A stretch of DNA of 64,000 bases from Anaerococcus rubeinfantis (GTDB lineage: Bacteria; Bacillota; Clostridia; Tissierellales; Peptoniphilaceae). The notes below the pieces were generated by a model. It had not been told where the DNA came from. It did no database searches and saw only the letters and a program-made list of their open reading frames with translations. The stretch spans positions 620,001-684,000 of the forward strand of contig NZ_LN913016.1 of assembly GCF_001487145.1 (NCBI RefSeq). Reading direction: 5' to 3'. The translations under genes were made by a program, and so were the position numbers. Below are positions 42,284-51,694 of the stretch, one piece after another. How positions within the stretch are numbered: position 1 is the stretch's first letter; each line of letters opens with the position of its first letter.

Positions 42284-43129
42284 TTATATTCTGTGATTTT
42301 TCCTAAATTGGGAAGGGGTTAAGCCTACTTTTTTTCTAAAAACTTGGTTAAAATATGATTGGGAATTAAAGCCTACTATAGATGATATTTCTTCCATTGA
42401 ATGGTTTGTGCTAATGAGTAGGTTTTTTGTGACTTCTATTCTTTTTAAAATTAAATAATCGATAGGGGTAACCCTGTATGATTGTTTGAATTCTGCAATC
42501 AAATGAAATTTATTCATATAGGCCATTTTTGATAGACTTTCGAGCTTAATATCTTCTGAGTAATTATTATCAATGAAATTTTTAATGTAATCAATTTGCT
42601 TGTTGATTTTAATGTCATTTGTGATAATTATCTCGTCTTTGAATTTTCTAAGTAAAGATATAACAAATTCGCTTGCCTTTGCATTTGCCATTGATTGAGC
42701 AAATATATCATTAGAATTGAATTCTTCATTAATAATATCAAAGGATTTTATAAAATATTCTTGATTTTCTTCTATGTTTTTATATATGTACTTATCTTCT
42801 TCAATATTATTGTCATTTAAAAGATTTTTTACAAAAATACTGTCTACCCCAAAAGATATATAAACTAAATTTTCTTCTTTAGATGAATATATGCTGTGGC
42901 CAACATTTGAATTAATGATAAAAAAATCATCTTTACTTGTATCTATAACCCTATCTTCAATTGAAAATTTTCCTTTTCCATCTAAAATAAAATAAAATTC
43001 TGTAAATGGATGAAAATGAATCCTAGAATTTATATTATTGGAAGTAGAAAACTTTTTTGCATATAGCACTTTCAGATAGATATTTTGCATGTCTGACTTA
43101 TCGTTTCCGTGTTTATCTAAAATTTCCAT
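42284..43129 (-). CDS. AraC-family transcriptional regulator
   Basis: 281 residues. N-terminal cupin sensing domain (HFHPFTEFYFILDGKGKFSIED, about 40-70; NVGHSIYS), C-terminal double helix-turn-helix of AraC/XylS (LESLSKMAYMNKFHLIAEFKQSYRVTPIDYLI, then MEEISSIVGFNSQSYFNQVFRKKVGLTPSQFRKNH). Such proteins often sense sugars. It is divergent from the branching-enzyme-like gene, which is the obvious candidate target. Start after AAAGGAAAA. Confidence 0.9.
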   Translation of the reverse strand: MEILDKHGNDKSDMQNIYLKVLYAKKFSTSNNINSRIHFHPFTEFYFILDGKGKFSIEDRVIDTSKDDFFIINSNVGHSIYSSKEENLVYISFGVDSIFVKNLLNDNNIEEDKYIYKNIEENQEYFIKSFDIINEEFNSNDIFAQSMANAKASEFVISLLRKFKDEIIITNDIKINKQIDYIKNFIDNNYSEDIKLESLSKMAYMNKFHLIAEFKQSYRVTPIDYLILKRIEVTKNLLISTNHSMEEISSIVGFNSQSYFNQVFRKKVGLTPSQFRKNHRI

Positions 43130-43199
43130 AAAATGTTTTCCTTTTCTTTTTTCATATATATATTATACATAAAAAATCACTTTACTACAAGATGATTTC

Positions 43200-43227
43200 T
43201 TGGACTAAGAAGCATATATGATATAAT
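43200..43227 (+). promoter_or_regulatory. SigA promoter of the GlgB-like gene
   Basis: TTGGAC (43200-43205), 16-bp spacer, TATAAT (43222-43227), in the divergent region with the AraC regulator. Confidence 0.6.
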
Positions 43228-43280
43228 GAATAATGAATTAATAGATGATTATTTTATATTAAATATAGGAAGGAATAAAG

Positions 43281-44867
43281 ATGGATACTAGAAAATATTT
43301 GAATGGGGAATCTTTTGATGGCTATAAGTTTTTTGGAAATCATAAAAAAAGTGAAAATTCCTATATATTTAGGACACTTGGGCCAAATGCAAAAAATATT
43401 TACATAGTCGGTGATTTTAATGGTTGGAAAGAGGAAAAACTTAGAAAATATTCAACTGGAGTTTTTTCAAAAACTATAAAAAATGTTAAAGAATTTGATA
43501 GGTATTTATATATTATTGAGGATAAAAACGGGAGAAAATCTTATAAATTAGATCCATTTTCTAAAATATCAGATGAAAAATTTGAAAATTCCATGGTTTT
43601 CGATAAGTCTTTTGATTATTCTTATAAAATCAAGGAAAATAAAAATTTAAATATTTATGAAATAAATTTTAGAAATATAGATAAGAAATTTTTTACAAAT
43701 GATAAATTTATTGATTATATAAAAGAAAATAACTTTACTCATTTTAAAATTATGGAAATTTTTACTGACAGTTTTTCTTATAATAAAAAGTTACTTGATT
43801 TAGAAGATTTAAAAATCTTTATTGATAGGTGCCATAAAAATAATATAGGAATAATCATGGATGTAGAAATATCTTCTTTTTATCCTAATGAAAAATCTTT
43901 GCTTAGATTTGATGGAACAAATATGTATAATTATGATTATGATGATATTTTATATAATTATGATGGGAAAATAAATATAGATTCAGATAAAAAAATTGTA
44001 AAATCATTTATTTTATCATTTATTGATTATTTATTTGATGAATTTAATATTGATGGCTTATCTCTTATTAATTTAGAAAATTTGATATTTTGGCAAGGGG
44101 ATAAGTCAAGAGGATTTAACCATAGTTGGATAGAAATTATTAAAATAATGAATTCTCATATAAAAAGTTTAAATAAATTAAGTCTTGGTTTTTATAATTC
44201 AATTTGGAAAGATGATGTTGGTCTTGATTTAGGATTTTCCTATATCTATGATAAAACTATGGCAAAAATTATAAAAATTATGCAAAAATATCCTTATCAA
44301 AGGCATGATTATTCTTATATAGTAAAGAATTTGATTGAAAATGATTATAGGAAATTTCTACTTGGTTTTAATTATTTTGATAGTTTGGGCGAGGGAGCAA
44401 GTCTTGCTATGAAAATGCACTCAGATAATAAAAAATATGACCAATTAAAGACCTTGTTTTTGCTTACTTATACCTTGAATTCTAAAAAAATTCTATTTAT
44501 GGAAGATGAAATTGGATCTTTGGAAACTTATAGTTTTGATAAAGAGATAGATTTTAAAGTGAAAAATCAAAATGAAAAAGATTTTAATAAATTTTATAAG
44601 AAAATTTCCAATTTTTTCAAAGATAATAAGGATTTATATGAAAAAAATTGCCAGACAAAAGTTTTAGATATTGAAGGTTATTCGCTTTTTGCTTTTAAAA
44701 TGAAAGGAAAAAATTTTGAATATTTAATTATAATTAATCTGACTGACTTGGAATATAGGATAGGCTACCTAAATAAAACAAAGGCAGTTTTGACAAGTTT
44801 TGATGAAAATTTAAAAAATAAAAATATTATACCTGCCTATGGATCTGGGATTTTTAGGATAAAATAA
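43281..44867 (+). CDS. Branching-enzyme-like GH13 protein lacking catalytic residues
   Basis: 528 residues. N-terminal CBM48 (about 25-105: FRTLGPNAKNIYIVGDFNGWKEEKL), then a GH13 barrel following GlgB topology, including LFMEDEIGSLETY near GlgB's LFMGxEfGQ. The catalytic positions are lost: FHIDGLRVDAV becomes FNIDGLSLINL (258-264, no nucleophile Asp or Arg); the acid in IAEEST becomes LGFYNS; LPLSHDEVVHG becomes GFNYFDSLGEG. It is shorter than GlgB (about 620-640). It probably binds glucan without cleaving it. Codon use is normal and the frame is intact, so it is not a simple pseudogene. Confidence 0.7.
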   Translation: MDTRKYLNGESFDGYKFFGNHKKSENSYIFRTLGPNAKNIYIVGDFNGWKEEKLRKYSTGVFSKTIKNVKEFDRYLYIIEDKNGRKSYKLDPFSKISDEKFENSMVFDKSFDYSYKIKENKNLNIYEINFRNIDKKFFTNDKFIDYIKENNFTHFKIMEIFTDSFSYNKKLLDLEDLKIFIDRCHKNNIGIIMDVEISSFYPNEKSLLRFDGTNMYNYDYDDILYNYDGKINIDSDKKIVKSFILSFIDYLFDEFNIDGLSLINLENLIFWQGDKSRGFNHSWIEIIKIMNSHIKSLNKLSLGFYNSIWKDDVGLDLGFSYIYDKTMAKIIKIMQKYPYQRHDYSYIVKNLIENDYRKFLLGFNYFDSLGEGASLAMKMHSDNKKYDQLKTLFLLTYTLNSKKILFMEDEIGSLETYSFDKEIDFKVKNQNEKDFNKFYKKISNFFKDNKDLYEKNCQTKVLDIEGYSLFAFKMKGKNFEYLIIINLTDLEYRIGYLNKTKAVLTSFDENLKNKNIIPAYGSGIFRIK

Positions 44868-44870
44868 AAA

Positions 44871-44905
44871 AAGCTCTTGCAAAAATTTTTGCAAGAGTAT
44901 TTTTT
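44871..44905. terminator. Bidirectional terminator
   Basis: GCTCTTGCAAAA / TTTTGCAAGAGT stem with T-runs on both sides. Confidence 0.85.
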
Positions 44906-45371
44906 ATTCTTTTTCAATTAATTTATATTCGTTTTCTAAATTATGGGCAATATTTGTAAATCTTTCCAAAATTGTTTTTCTTGTGATTATTCCAACAAAA
45001 TATCCGTTTCTGTGAGTTATACATATAAAATTATTATTTATAATAAGTCTAAGTATGTCTTCAAGGTCTGAGTCGTCAAACAATATTGGGACAATTTGAT
45101 CCATAACTTCACTTACCTTTGTTTGAGTTAGAATTTCTTCATTAAAAAATGTAACATCTTCTGAAGAAATTACAATTTTTGAAATTGAAATTAACCCTCT
45201 GACCCTGTCTTTATCATCAAGAACAGGAATAGTTTGATATGACCTATTTGAAAGAACAATTATGGCATGTAAAAGTGTGTCATCTTCTCTTACAACTGCA
45301 ACTTCACTTGCTGGAGTTATAAGATTTGCAGTAGGTTGATTAAATAATTTTTTTAATTTTTCACCAATCAT
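44904..45371 (-). CDS. CBS-pair protein, CbpB/DarB-like (putative c-di-AMP receptor)
   Basis: 155 residues: two CBS motifs, about 20-75 (EVAVVREDDTLLHAIIVLSNRSYQTIPVLDDKDRVRGLISISKIV) and 85-140 (VSEVMDQIVPILFDDSDLEDILRLIINNNFICITHRNGYFVGIITRKTIL). The order and spacing match CbpB/DarB (YkuL) of Firmicutes, a c-di-AMP-binding regulator of (p)ppGpp synthesis and pyruvate carboxylase. Ligand choice cannot be proven by eye. Start after GAAGGAG; it follows the SRP RNA terminator. Confidence 0.75.
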   Translation of the reverse strand: MIGEKLKKLFNQPTANLITPASEVAVVREDDTLLHAIIVLSNRSYQTIPVLDDKDRVRGLISISKIVISSEDVTFFNEEILTQTKVSEVMDQIVPILFDDSDLEDILRLIINNNFICITHRNGYFVGIITRKTILERFTNIAHNLENEYKLIEKE

Positions 45372-45385
45372 TTTTACTCCTTCTT

Positions 45386-45420
45386 AAAAAAATAGCCTTT
45401 TGTTAAAACAAAAGGCCTTA
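45386..45420 (-). terminator. Terminator of the SRP RNA transcript
   Basis: Minus strand GCCTTTTGTT / AACAAAAGGC stem followed by seven T. Confidence 0.85.
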
Positions 45421-45431
45421 TTAGAGTATAT

Positions 45432-45702
45432 TATGTAAGCACACCCAAGCTTGTATAATAAAATTTATACGTTACTCAAACAGCCAGCTCATGACAGGTG
45501 ACCTTACGGCACATAAGAAGATCTACTTAATGCTGCTACGTTCCCGTCCTGACATGGTTCATAGTTTCTTATTGCGTAAGACCCATCAATCAACACCGCT
45601 TATTTGAGGCAGACTATATATTTTAAAATCCTAACTTGGGAATTCAATCCTGCTATAGCGGATTGCAGGTTACAGGGCACCGCTAACTCCCCATCTAGTG
45701 CA
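45432..45702 (-). ncRNA. ffs: Signal recognition particle RNA, large bacterial type
   Basis: About 270 nt. Minus-strand segments in order: GGGGAGTTAGCGGTGCCCTGTA, then CCTGCAATCCGCTATAGCAGG (Alu-domain part as in Bacillus scRNA), then TGTCAGGACGGGAACGTAGCAGCATTAAG, the Ffh-binding domain IV, and the closing strand up to GTGTGCTTAC. It forms SRP with Ffh for co-translational membrane targeting. It is directly downstream of tRNA-Ser, probably from one transcript, and divergent from dnaX. Confidence 0.93.
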
Positions 45703-45793
45703 TGGCGGAGAGCAAGGGATTTGAACCCTTGATACACTATCAATGTATACACGATTTCCAATCGTGCTCCTTAAGCCGCTCGGACAGCTCTCC
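45703..45793 (-). tRNA. tRNA-Ser (anticodon GGA)
   Basis: 91 nt with CCA. Acceptor GGAGAGC pairs with GCTCTCC; anticodon arm CACGA-TTGGAAA-TCGTG gives GGA; long class II variable arm; T-arm AAGGGTTCAAATCCCTT. One base separates it from the SRP RNA. Confidence 0.95.
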
Positions 45794-45899
45794 ATGCTTA
45801 CAGATAAAAACTATACTTTATTTTCAAAAAAATTCAAATAAATTTTTAAATTAAAAAAATATTTTCACTATGGTATAATCTTTAGGGAAAGGAAAGATT

Positions 45900-47639
45900 A
45901 TGGCAAAAGCTTTATATAGAGAATACAGACCCCAAAAATTTTCTGATGTTTTGGGTCAGGATAGGGTTGTAAATGTTTTGAAAAATCAGATTAAATCTGG
46001 TCAAATATCTCACGCATATTTATTTGCTGGAGAAAGAGGATGTGGAAAGACGACTTGTGCAAAAATTTTTGCCAAGGCAATTAATTGTCTTAATCCTAAA
46101 GACTCATCACCTTGCGGTGAGTGCGAAAATTGTAAATCCATAGAAGAAGAATCGACAATGGATGTTGTAGAAATGGATGCTGCAAGTAACAGAAGAATTG
46201 ATGATATTAGAAATTTGAAAGAAACTGTTGTTTATCCACCAAATAATTTGAAATACAAGGTCTATATTATTGACGAGGCCCACATGATTACAAGAGAGGC
46301 TTTTAACGCTTTATTAAAAATTATGGAAGAGCCACCAAGTCATTTGGTTTTTATTCTTGCTACAACAGAAATTGAAAAAATTCCAAAAACTATTTTATCA
46401 AGAGTTCAAAAATTTGAATTTAATAAAATTGGCAGAGAAGATATAATTAAGCAAATTAATATAATTTTATCTGACAGAAATATTTCTATGCAAGAAGAGG
46501 GAAAAGATCTTATTGTAAAAAAAGCCAAGGGAGCTATGAGAGATGCGCTTTCTATTTTGGACCAAGTTTTATCAATAGAAAAAGAATATTTTTCCCTAAA
46601 AGATGTAGAAAATATTTTGGGTTTGGTTGATTTTAAATCTTTGGATAAATTAGTTGATAATATAATTTCTTATAATCAAAAAGAATCCTTGGATTTACTT
46701 TTTTATTTAAGAGAAAATGACAAGGATGATGAGGATATATTGGATGGGCTTGTTGGATATTTTAGGGATATTATGGTTTATAAGACAAGCCAAAATGAAA
46801 AATATATAGAAAATTTAGATTATCTTGATCTAATAAAAGAAAAAATTGAAAAAATTTCATCAGAAAGGCTAGTTGGATATCTTGAAATTTTAAATGATTA
46901 TTCAAATAGGATGAAATTATCTGATAATTCTTCTCTTCTTATGGAAATGGCAATTTTAAGACTGATAAATTTAAAAGATGAAGAAAATATTCTATCAAGA
47001 ATAAAAAAATTAGAAGAAGAAAAAAAAGAAAATATAATCGACATAATTAATAAATTGGTTGATCAAAAATTTGAAAATTTTAATCCGGATAAATTTATAG
47101 TAAAAGAAAATTCTAATCCTATTAAAAAAGAAAAAATAAATAATGAAGAAAGTCTAGAAAAATCTTTTGAAAATAATAAGATTTCAGATGATAAAAAAAT
47201 AATAGAAGAAGAAAAAAATAATCATGAAAATCTTATTGAAAAGGATGAAAATGTAAATTTAGAGGAGAAGAGTGAAGAAAGTTTTGTTCTAGACAAAGAT
47301 CAAGAAGAACTTTTTGTAAGTGAACTTTCATCAACATCCTCACCAATTTTAAGGGCTATGTTTAAAGATGAAGGTTTTAATTATGATATTTTAAATGAAA
47401 AATTCATAGTTTATTATTCTAATGTTTTGTATTACCAATTTTTAGAAGAATCAAAACCAAGAATGAAAGAAATTTTAAAGGCGGTTACTGGAAAAGAATT
47501 TGACCTAAAAGTATCATCTATTGACAAAAAAATTTCTAACAAGAATAATAGTATAGGAGGATCTAAAAAAGATCCACAAGACGATGTAATAAAAAAACTA
47601 AAAGAAGTTTTTGATAATGATTTAATAATTGAAGAATAA
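45900..47639 (+). CDS. dnaX: DNA polymerase III subunit gamma/tau
   Basis: 579 residues. AAA+ motifs: [13 protein letters not shown], Walker [10 protein letters not shown], zinc module CxxxxxxxxCGECENC, Walker [18 protein letters not shown] long, highly charged Glu/Lys/Asn linker (about 365-480) precedes a tau C-terminal domain. It is the clamp loader. Several A6-A7 tracts exist but none is convincingly a programmed frameshift site. It leads dnaX-ybaB-recR, the order found in Bacillus. Confidence 0.96.
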   Translation: MAKALYREYRPQKFSDVLGQDRVVNVLKNQIKSGQISHAYLFAGERGCGKTTCAKIFAKAINCLNPKDSSPCGECENCKSIEEESTMDVVEMDAASNRRIDDIRNLKETVVYPPNNLKYKVYIIDEAHMITREAFNALLKIMEEPPSHLVFILATTEIEKIPKTILSRVQKFEFNKIGREDIIKQINIILSDRNISMQEEGKDLIVKKAKGAMRDALSILDQVLSIEKEYFSLKDVENILGLVDFKSLDKLVDNIISYNQKESLDLLFYLRENDKDDEDILDGLVGYFRDIMVYKTSQNEKYIENLDYLDLIKEKIEKISSERLVGYLEILNDYSNRMKLSDNSSLLMEMAILRLINLKDEENILSRIKKLEEEKKENIIDIINKLVDQKFENFNPDKFIVKENSNPIKKEKINNEESLEKSFENNKISDDKKIIEEEKNNHENLIEKDENVNLEEKSEESFVLDKDQEELFVSELSSTSSPILRAMFKDEGFNYDILNEKFIVYYSNVLYYQFLEESKPRMKEILKAVTGKEFDLKVSSIDKKISNKNNSIGGSKKDPQDDVIKKLKEVFDNDLIIEE

Positions 47640-47650
47640 AGGAGAATATT

Positions 47651-47983
47651 ATGGCAAGAGGCGGATTTCCAGGTGGAAATATGAATAATATGATGAAAAA
47701 AGTACAAAAAATGCAAAAAGAAATGGCAAAAGCCCAACAAGAAATTGAAGAAAAAGAATTTTCTTCAACCGCAGGTGGTGGGGTTATCGAAGCTGTTGTA
47801 AATGGAAAAAAAGAATTAGTTAAAATAAACATTGACGAGGATGTAGTTGATCCTGAAGATACTGAAATGCTAGAAGATTTGGTTGTTGCAGCAGTAAATG
47901 ATGCTTTGAAAAAAGCTGACGAATATACACAAAGAGAAATGGGAAAATTAACAGGAAATATTAATATTCCTGGACTAATGTAA
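47651..47983 (+). CDS. YbaB/EbfC family nucleoid-associated protein
   Basis: 110 residues. [37 protein letters not shown] is the typical glycine/methionine-rich start, then the [17 protein letters not shown] core. It binds DNA as a dimer. It overlaps recR by one base (TAATG), in the conserved dnaX-ybaB-recR set. Confidence 0.95.
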   Translation: MARGGFPGGNMNNMMKKVQKMQKEMAKAQQEIEEKEFSSTAGGGVIEAVVNGKKELVKINIDEDVVDPEDTEMLEDLVVAAVNDALKKADEYTQREMGKLTGNINIPGLM

Positions 47984-48582
47984 TGAGCTTGTATCCTGAA
48001 AGTTTAACTAAATTAATTGAACAATTCCAAAAACTTCCTACAATTGGTAAAAAAAGTGCCGAAAGACTTGCGATGAGTATAGTAGGAAAGGATTTGGATA
48101 GTGTAGAAGAATTTTCAAATGCTCTTCTTGAAGTGAAATCCAAAATTCATCCTTGTAAAATTTGTGGAAATTTAACAGAAGATGAAGTTTGTGGAATTTG
48201 TAAGGATGTTTCAAGAGAAGATAGTATAATTTGTGTAATTGAAGATGTAAAAAATTTATATGCCATTGAAAAATCTTCAGTTTTTCACGGAAAATATCAT
48301 ATTTTGGGAGGACTAATTTCTCCTTCTGATAATGTAAAGGCTGAAGATTTATCTATTGATAAATTATTAGACAGGATTGATAAGGAAAATATTAAAGAAA
48401 TTATTTTGGCGATTTCTTCTACAATCGAGGGAGAAACAACTTCTTTGTTTTTAGCTCATTTGTTAGAAGGAAAAAATATCAAAGTTTCAAAAATTGCTTC
48501 TGGAATTCCTGTCGGTTCAAATTTGGAATATTTTGACCAGCTCACTTTAGAAAGAGCCTTGGAAGATAGAAGAGAAATTTGA
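47983..48582 (+). CDS. recR: Recombination mediator RecR
   Basis: 199 residues, standard length. Helix-hairpin-helix LIEQFQKLPTIGKKSAERLA, four-cysteine zinc finger CKICGNLTEDEVCGIC, Toprim domain ICVIEDVKNLYAIEKS...HILGG. It loads RecA on gaps with RecO. Translationally coupled to ybaB. Confidence 0.97.
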   Translation: MSLYPESLTKLIEQFQKLPTIGKKSAERLAMSIVGKDLDSVEEFSNALLEVKSKIHPCKICGNLTEDEVCGICKDVSREDSIICVIEDVKNLYAIEKSSVFHGKYHILGGLISPSDNVKAEDLSIDKLLDRIDKENIKEIILAISSTIEGETTSLFLAHLLEGKNIKVSKIASGIPVGSNLEYFDQLTLERALEDRREI

Positions 48583-48610
48583 TTTATTGTAGAAAAATTT
48601 AAGGAAAAAT

Positions 48611-49753
48611 ATGAAAGCTTATAATTCAGAAAGACTTAGTCTTGTTTTGTTAGGAAAGACTAATTCAGGAAAATCTTCCTTTTTAAATTTTATATGTGAC
48701 CAAGATGTTTCGATTGTATCAAGCAAAAAGGGGACAACAACAGATCCTATAAAAAAGGCTATGGAAATTCACGATTTTGGTCCGGTTTTATTTTTTGATA
48801 CGGCGGGTTTTGATGATCAGACAAGTTTATATGAAAAAAGAATTTCAAAAACAAAAAAGACAATCGAAAAAGCTGATGTGATTTTATATTTTCTATCACT
48901 AGAAGATGAAATTGATAATCTTTTGGATTTAAAAAATAAGCATAAAAATATTTTATTTATTGCGAGTAAGCAGGATTTGGAAATTGGTAAAGAAATTTTT
49001 AAAAAATTTGAAAGACTTGATCCCTTGCTTATAAATTTGAAGGAAAAGGGTGATAGGGAGAAATTTTTTGATAAAGTTAGGTCAAAATTTGAAATTGAAG
49101 ATAAGACTATAACAAAAAATCTTGTAAAGGCAAATGATTTGGTTTTATTAGTCATTCCCCAAGATGCTGAAGCACCAAAATTTAGGTTGGTAAAGCCGCA
49201 GGTTATGACTATAAGAGAAATTATAGACAAAAATGCTACAGCGGTTTCCACAAATCTTGAAAATTTGGAAAATACTTTAAATTCATTTAAGAAAAAACCT
49301 GACCTTGTAATAACTGATTCCCAATATTTTAAAGAAGTTTATAATATTTTGGATAAGGATATAAAACTGACTTCATTTTCAGTTTTATTTTCAGCATTCA
49401 AAGGGGATATAAAATATTATGTAGAATCAGTCAAAAAACTTGATCAAGGAGCAAAAAAAATACTAATTGCAGAAGCTTGCTCCCATCCACCAATGACTGA
49501 AGATATAGGAACAGTAAAAATTCCAAAACTTTTGAAAAAAAAATATAAGGATGTAGAAATTGACTTTACAAGGGGAGAGGATTTTGAAAATATTGAAAAA
49601 TATGATCTTATAATCCAATGTGGAGCTTGTATGTTTAATAAAAAATATGTCATGGAAAGAATAAAAATGGCGAAAGAAAAAAATATTCCCATGACAAATT
49701 ATGGGATAGTTTTGGCATATTTAAATGGAATTTTGGATAAAATTTATAAATAA
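48611..49753 (+). CDS. hydF: [FeFe]-hydrogenase H-cluster maturation GTPase HydF
   Basis: 380 residues. N-terminal GTPase: GKTNSGKSS, GTTTDP, DTAGFDD, SKQD. C-terminal Fe-S domain: EACSHPPMTEDIGTVKIP and IIQCGACMFNKK, giving CxH...QCxxC; the usual His of the HCxxC motif is Gln here. HydF is the scaffold for the 2Fe subcluster made by HydE and HydG, so the cell should have an [FeFe]-hydrogenase. HydE/G are not in the window. It follows recR by 28 nt. Start after AAGGAAAA. Confidence 0.92.
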   Translation: MKAYNSERLSLVLLGKTNSGKSSFLNFICDQDVSIVSSKKGTTTDPIKKAMEIHDFGPVLFFDTAGFDDQTSLYEKRISKTKKTIEKADVILYFLSLEDEIDNLLDLKNKHKNILFIASKQDLEIGKEIFKKFERLDPLLINLKEKGDREKFFDKVRSKFEIEDKTITKNLVKANDLVLLVIPQDAEAPKFRLVKPQVMTIREIIDKNATAVSTNLENLENTLNSFKKKPDLVITDSQYFKEVYNILDKDIKLTSFSVLFSAFKGDIKYYVESVKKLDQGAKKILIAEACSHPPMTEDIGTVKIPKLLKKKYKDVEIDFTRGEDFENIEKYDLIIQCGACMFNKKYVMERIKMAKEKNIPMTNYGIVLAYLNGILDKIYK

Positions 49754-49754
49754 A

Positions 49755-49795
49755 GGCCTTGGGTCAAAGAATTTATTTCTTTGGTCCAAGGCTAT
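49755..49795. terminator. Terminator shared by hydF and the convergent helicase gene
   Basis: Stem GCCTTGGgTCAAAGAAA / TTTCTTTGGtCCAAGGC with T-run. The helicase stop codon lies in the loop and its last codons form one arm. Confidence 0.85.
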
Positions 49796-51590
49796 TTTTT
49801 ATTATTTCTTGGCTATTTTTGTAAAAAATAGATGGATTTACACTTTTTTTGTTTCGTTTTTTGAGGCTCAGTAAGTAAAGGCTATTTTTTGCCCTGGTAA
49901 GACCTACATAAAAAATTCTTCTTTCTTCCTCAAGCCTTTCCAAATAATTTTCTTCATCCAAAATAATAGGAAATTCATTTTTAACCAAGTCAATTATAAA
50001 AACTTTATCATATTCTAAACCTTTGGAAGAATGGATAGTTGAAAGCTTTATATTAGATTCTATTAAAGACTTTGATTTTTTTTCTATAAGGTCAATTTTT
50101 TCATAAATTTCTTCAAGATTTTTGCAAGATTTAGAAAAATACATTAAACTTTCTATGTAAATGTCCTTGTTTATAGTTTCCTCATTGTGTTTTCTACTAA
50201 TCATATTTATATAAGAATTATAGGATAGACTCTTGTAAATAAAAGAAATTTTTTTGTCCATTGGAAGTTTTCTTATATGTTTCAATTTCTTTTCAATATT
50301 AAAAAGACTATCTTTTTTGAAATCTTCAATTTGAGAATTTTCATAAAAATCAAAAATATTTTCATTAATAGCCTTGTACTTTAATCTTTCAATGTCTTCT
50401 TTTGATAAATAAGTTGAGATTTTATAGTAAATATCGGAAAAAATTTCGACATTTGAAAAATCTTTTGAAAATTTAATTATATTTACCATATCAACAAAAA
50501 TTTTTGAGTCAAAAAAATCCATTATGTTAGAACCAATTGTAAAATCTATATTATTTTCTAAAAAATATGAAATTAAAGAAATCGCAGATATATTATTTCT
50601 AAATAAAATTCCAGTGTTTTCTTTTTTATTAAGATTTTCTAAGATAAAGTCATATTCCTTAGAAAAATCAGAAAAAGTTTTGGTTTTTATTTGTCCAGGG
50701 ATTTTTCTAGAAACTTTAAAAGTTTTTTTGTACCTATTTTTATTTTGTCCAATAAAATTTTCCCCTAAATTTATTATATTTTCACAGGACCTATGATTTG
50801 TATCAAGGCTTAAAATTTTTGCATCCTTATAAACATTTTTAAAATTTAAAAGATAAGTTGGATCTGCAGCCCTAAAAGAATAAATAGATTGGTCATCATC
50901 AGCAACAACCATAAGGTTATTTTCAGGCCAAACAATTTTTTCTAGAATTTTAAATTGCAAAAGGGAAGTATCTTGCCCCTCATCAAGTTGAAAGTATTTG
51001 TATTTATTTTTAATAGATTTGAGTAAAGCCTTATCTTCCAATAATTTCAAGGCATAAACTTGCATATCATCAAAATCTAAAAGGTGTTTTTCTTTTTTTA
51101 CTTTTTCATATTCAAAATAAATTTTTTTGATATTTGATATTTCCACCTCGTCAAGATAAGAAGGATCAAGGAGGGAGTTTTTCATAAAAGATATTTTTTG
51201 AAAAAATAAATTCAAATCTTCTTTGGAAATTTTTTTATTATTAATCTTCTTATAAATTTCACCAACAAGATTGTACTTGTTATAAATTTTTTCATCTTCA
51301 ATAAGATTTACACTTCTATTGTATTTTTTTAAATAATTTCTAATTATAAGATAGCAAAAAGCATGGATGGTCATAAAATTTGATTTTTTGCCATCAAATC
51401 TTTTTTTCATATCCCTAGCTTGAATCTTAGAAAAAGTTAAACTTAAAATTTTTGAAGGATCAATATTTTTGGATAAAATCTTAATTCTTTCTAAAAGCAT
51501 AGTAGTTTTTCCAGATCCAGGAATTGCTAAAACTAACAAGGGACCATCCAAATGATTTGCTGCTTGTAATTGTTTGCTTGTAAATTTCAT
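49773..51590 (-). CDS. UvrD/PcrA-family superfamily 1 ATP-dependent helicase (short form)
   Basis: 605 residues, shorter than PcrA (about 740). SF1A motifs: Q-motif TSKQLQAANH, Walker A AIPGSGKTTML, LTFSKIQARDMKKR, DEGQDTSLLQF (motif II; usual DEYQD or DEFQD), ADDDQSIYSFRAADP, LDTNHRS, TIHSSKGLEYDKVFIIDLV, and RRIFYVGLTRAK. It unwinds DNA in repair or replication-conflict resolution. A full-length PcrA may be elsewhere. No ribosome site is obvious near the start, but the N-terminus fits the family. Confidence 0.9.
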   Translation of the reverse strand: MKFTSKQLQAANHLDGPLLVLAIPGSGKTTMLLERIKILSKNIDPSKILSLTFSKIQARDMKKRFDGKKSNFMTIHAFCYLIIRNYLKKYNRSVNLIEDEKIYNKYNLVGEIYKKINNKKISKEDLNLFFQKISFMKNSLLDPSYLDEVEISNIKKIYFEYEKVKKEKHLLDFDDMQVYALKLLEDKALLKSIKNKYKYFQLDEGQDTSLLQFKILEKIVWPENNLMVVADDDQSIYSFRAADPTYLLNFKNVYKDAKILSLDTNHRSCENIINLGENFIGQNKNRYKKTFKVSRKIPGQIKTKTFSDFSKEYDFILENLNKKENTGILFRNNISAISLISYFLENNIDFTIGSNIMDFFDSKIFVDMVNIIKFSKDFSNVEIFSDIYYKISTYLSKEDIERLKYKAINENIFDFYENSQIEDFKKDSLFNIEKKLKHIRKLPMDKKISFIYKSLSYNSYINMISRKHNEETINKDIYIESLMYFSKSCKNLEEIYEKIDLIEKKSKSLIESNIKLSTIHSSKGLEYDKVFIIDLVKNEFPIILDEENYLERLEEERRIFYVGLTRAKNSLYLLSLKKRNKKSVNPSIFYKNSQEIIKNSLGPKK

Positions 51591-51694
51591 ATTTATATTT
51601 TATCATATAAGTATAAGAATTTGCTTAAGCTTAGCTAATAAATTTATTTAATAATTACCTATTTAAGGTATAATATTTAAAAACGGGAGGAATT

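Noticed and set aside
47150-47260. A6-A7 tracts in dnaX as programmed frameshift or transcription slippage sites
   Set aside because: Such tracts are frequent in this AT-rich genome, and no stem-loop or suitable early stop supports a gamma-form product.
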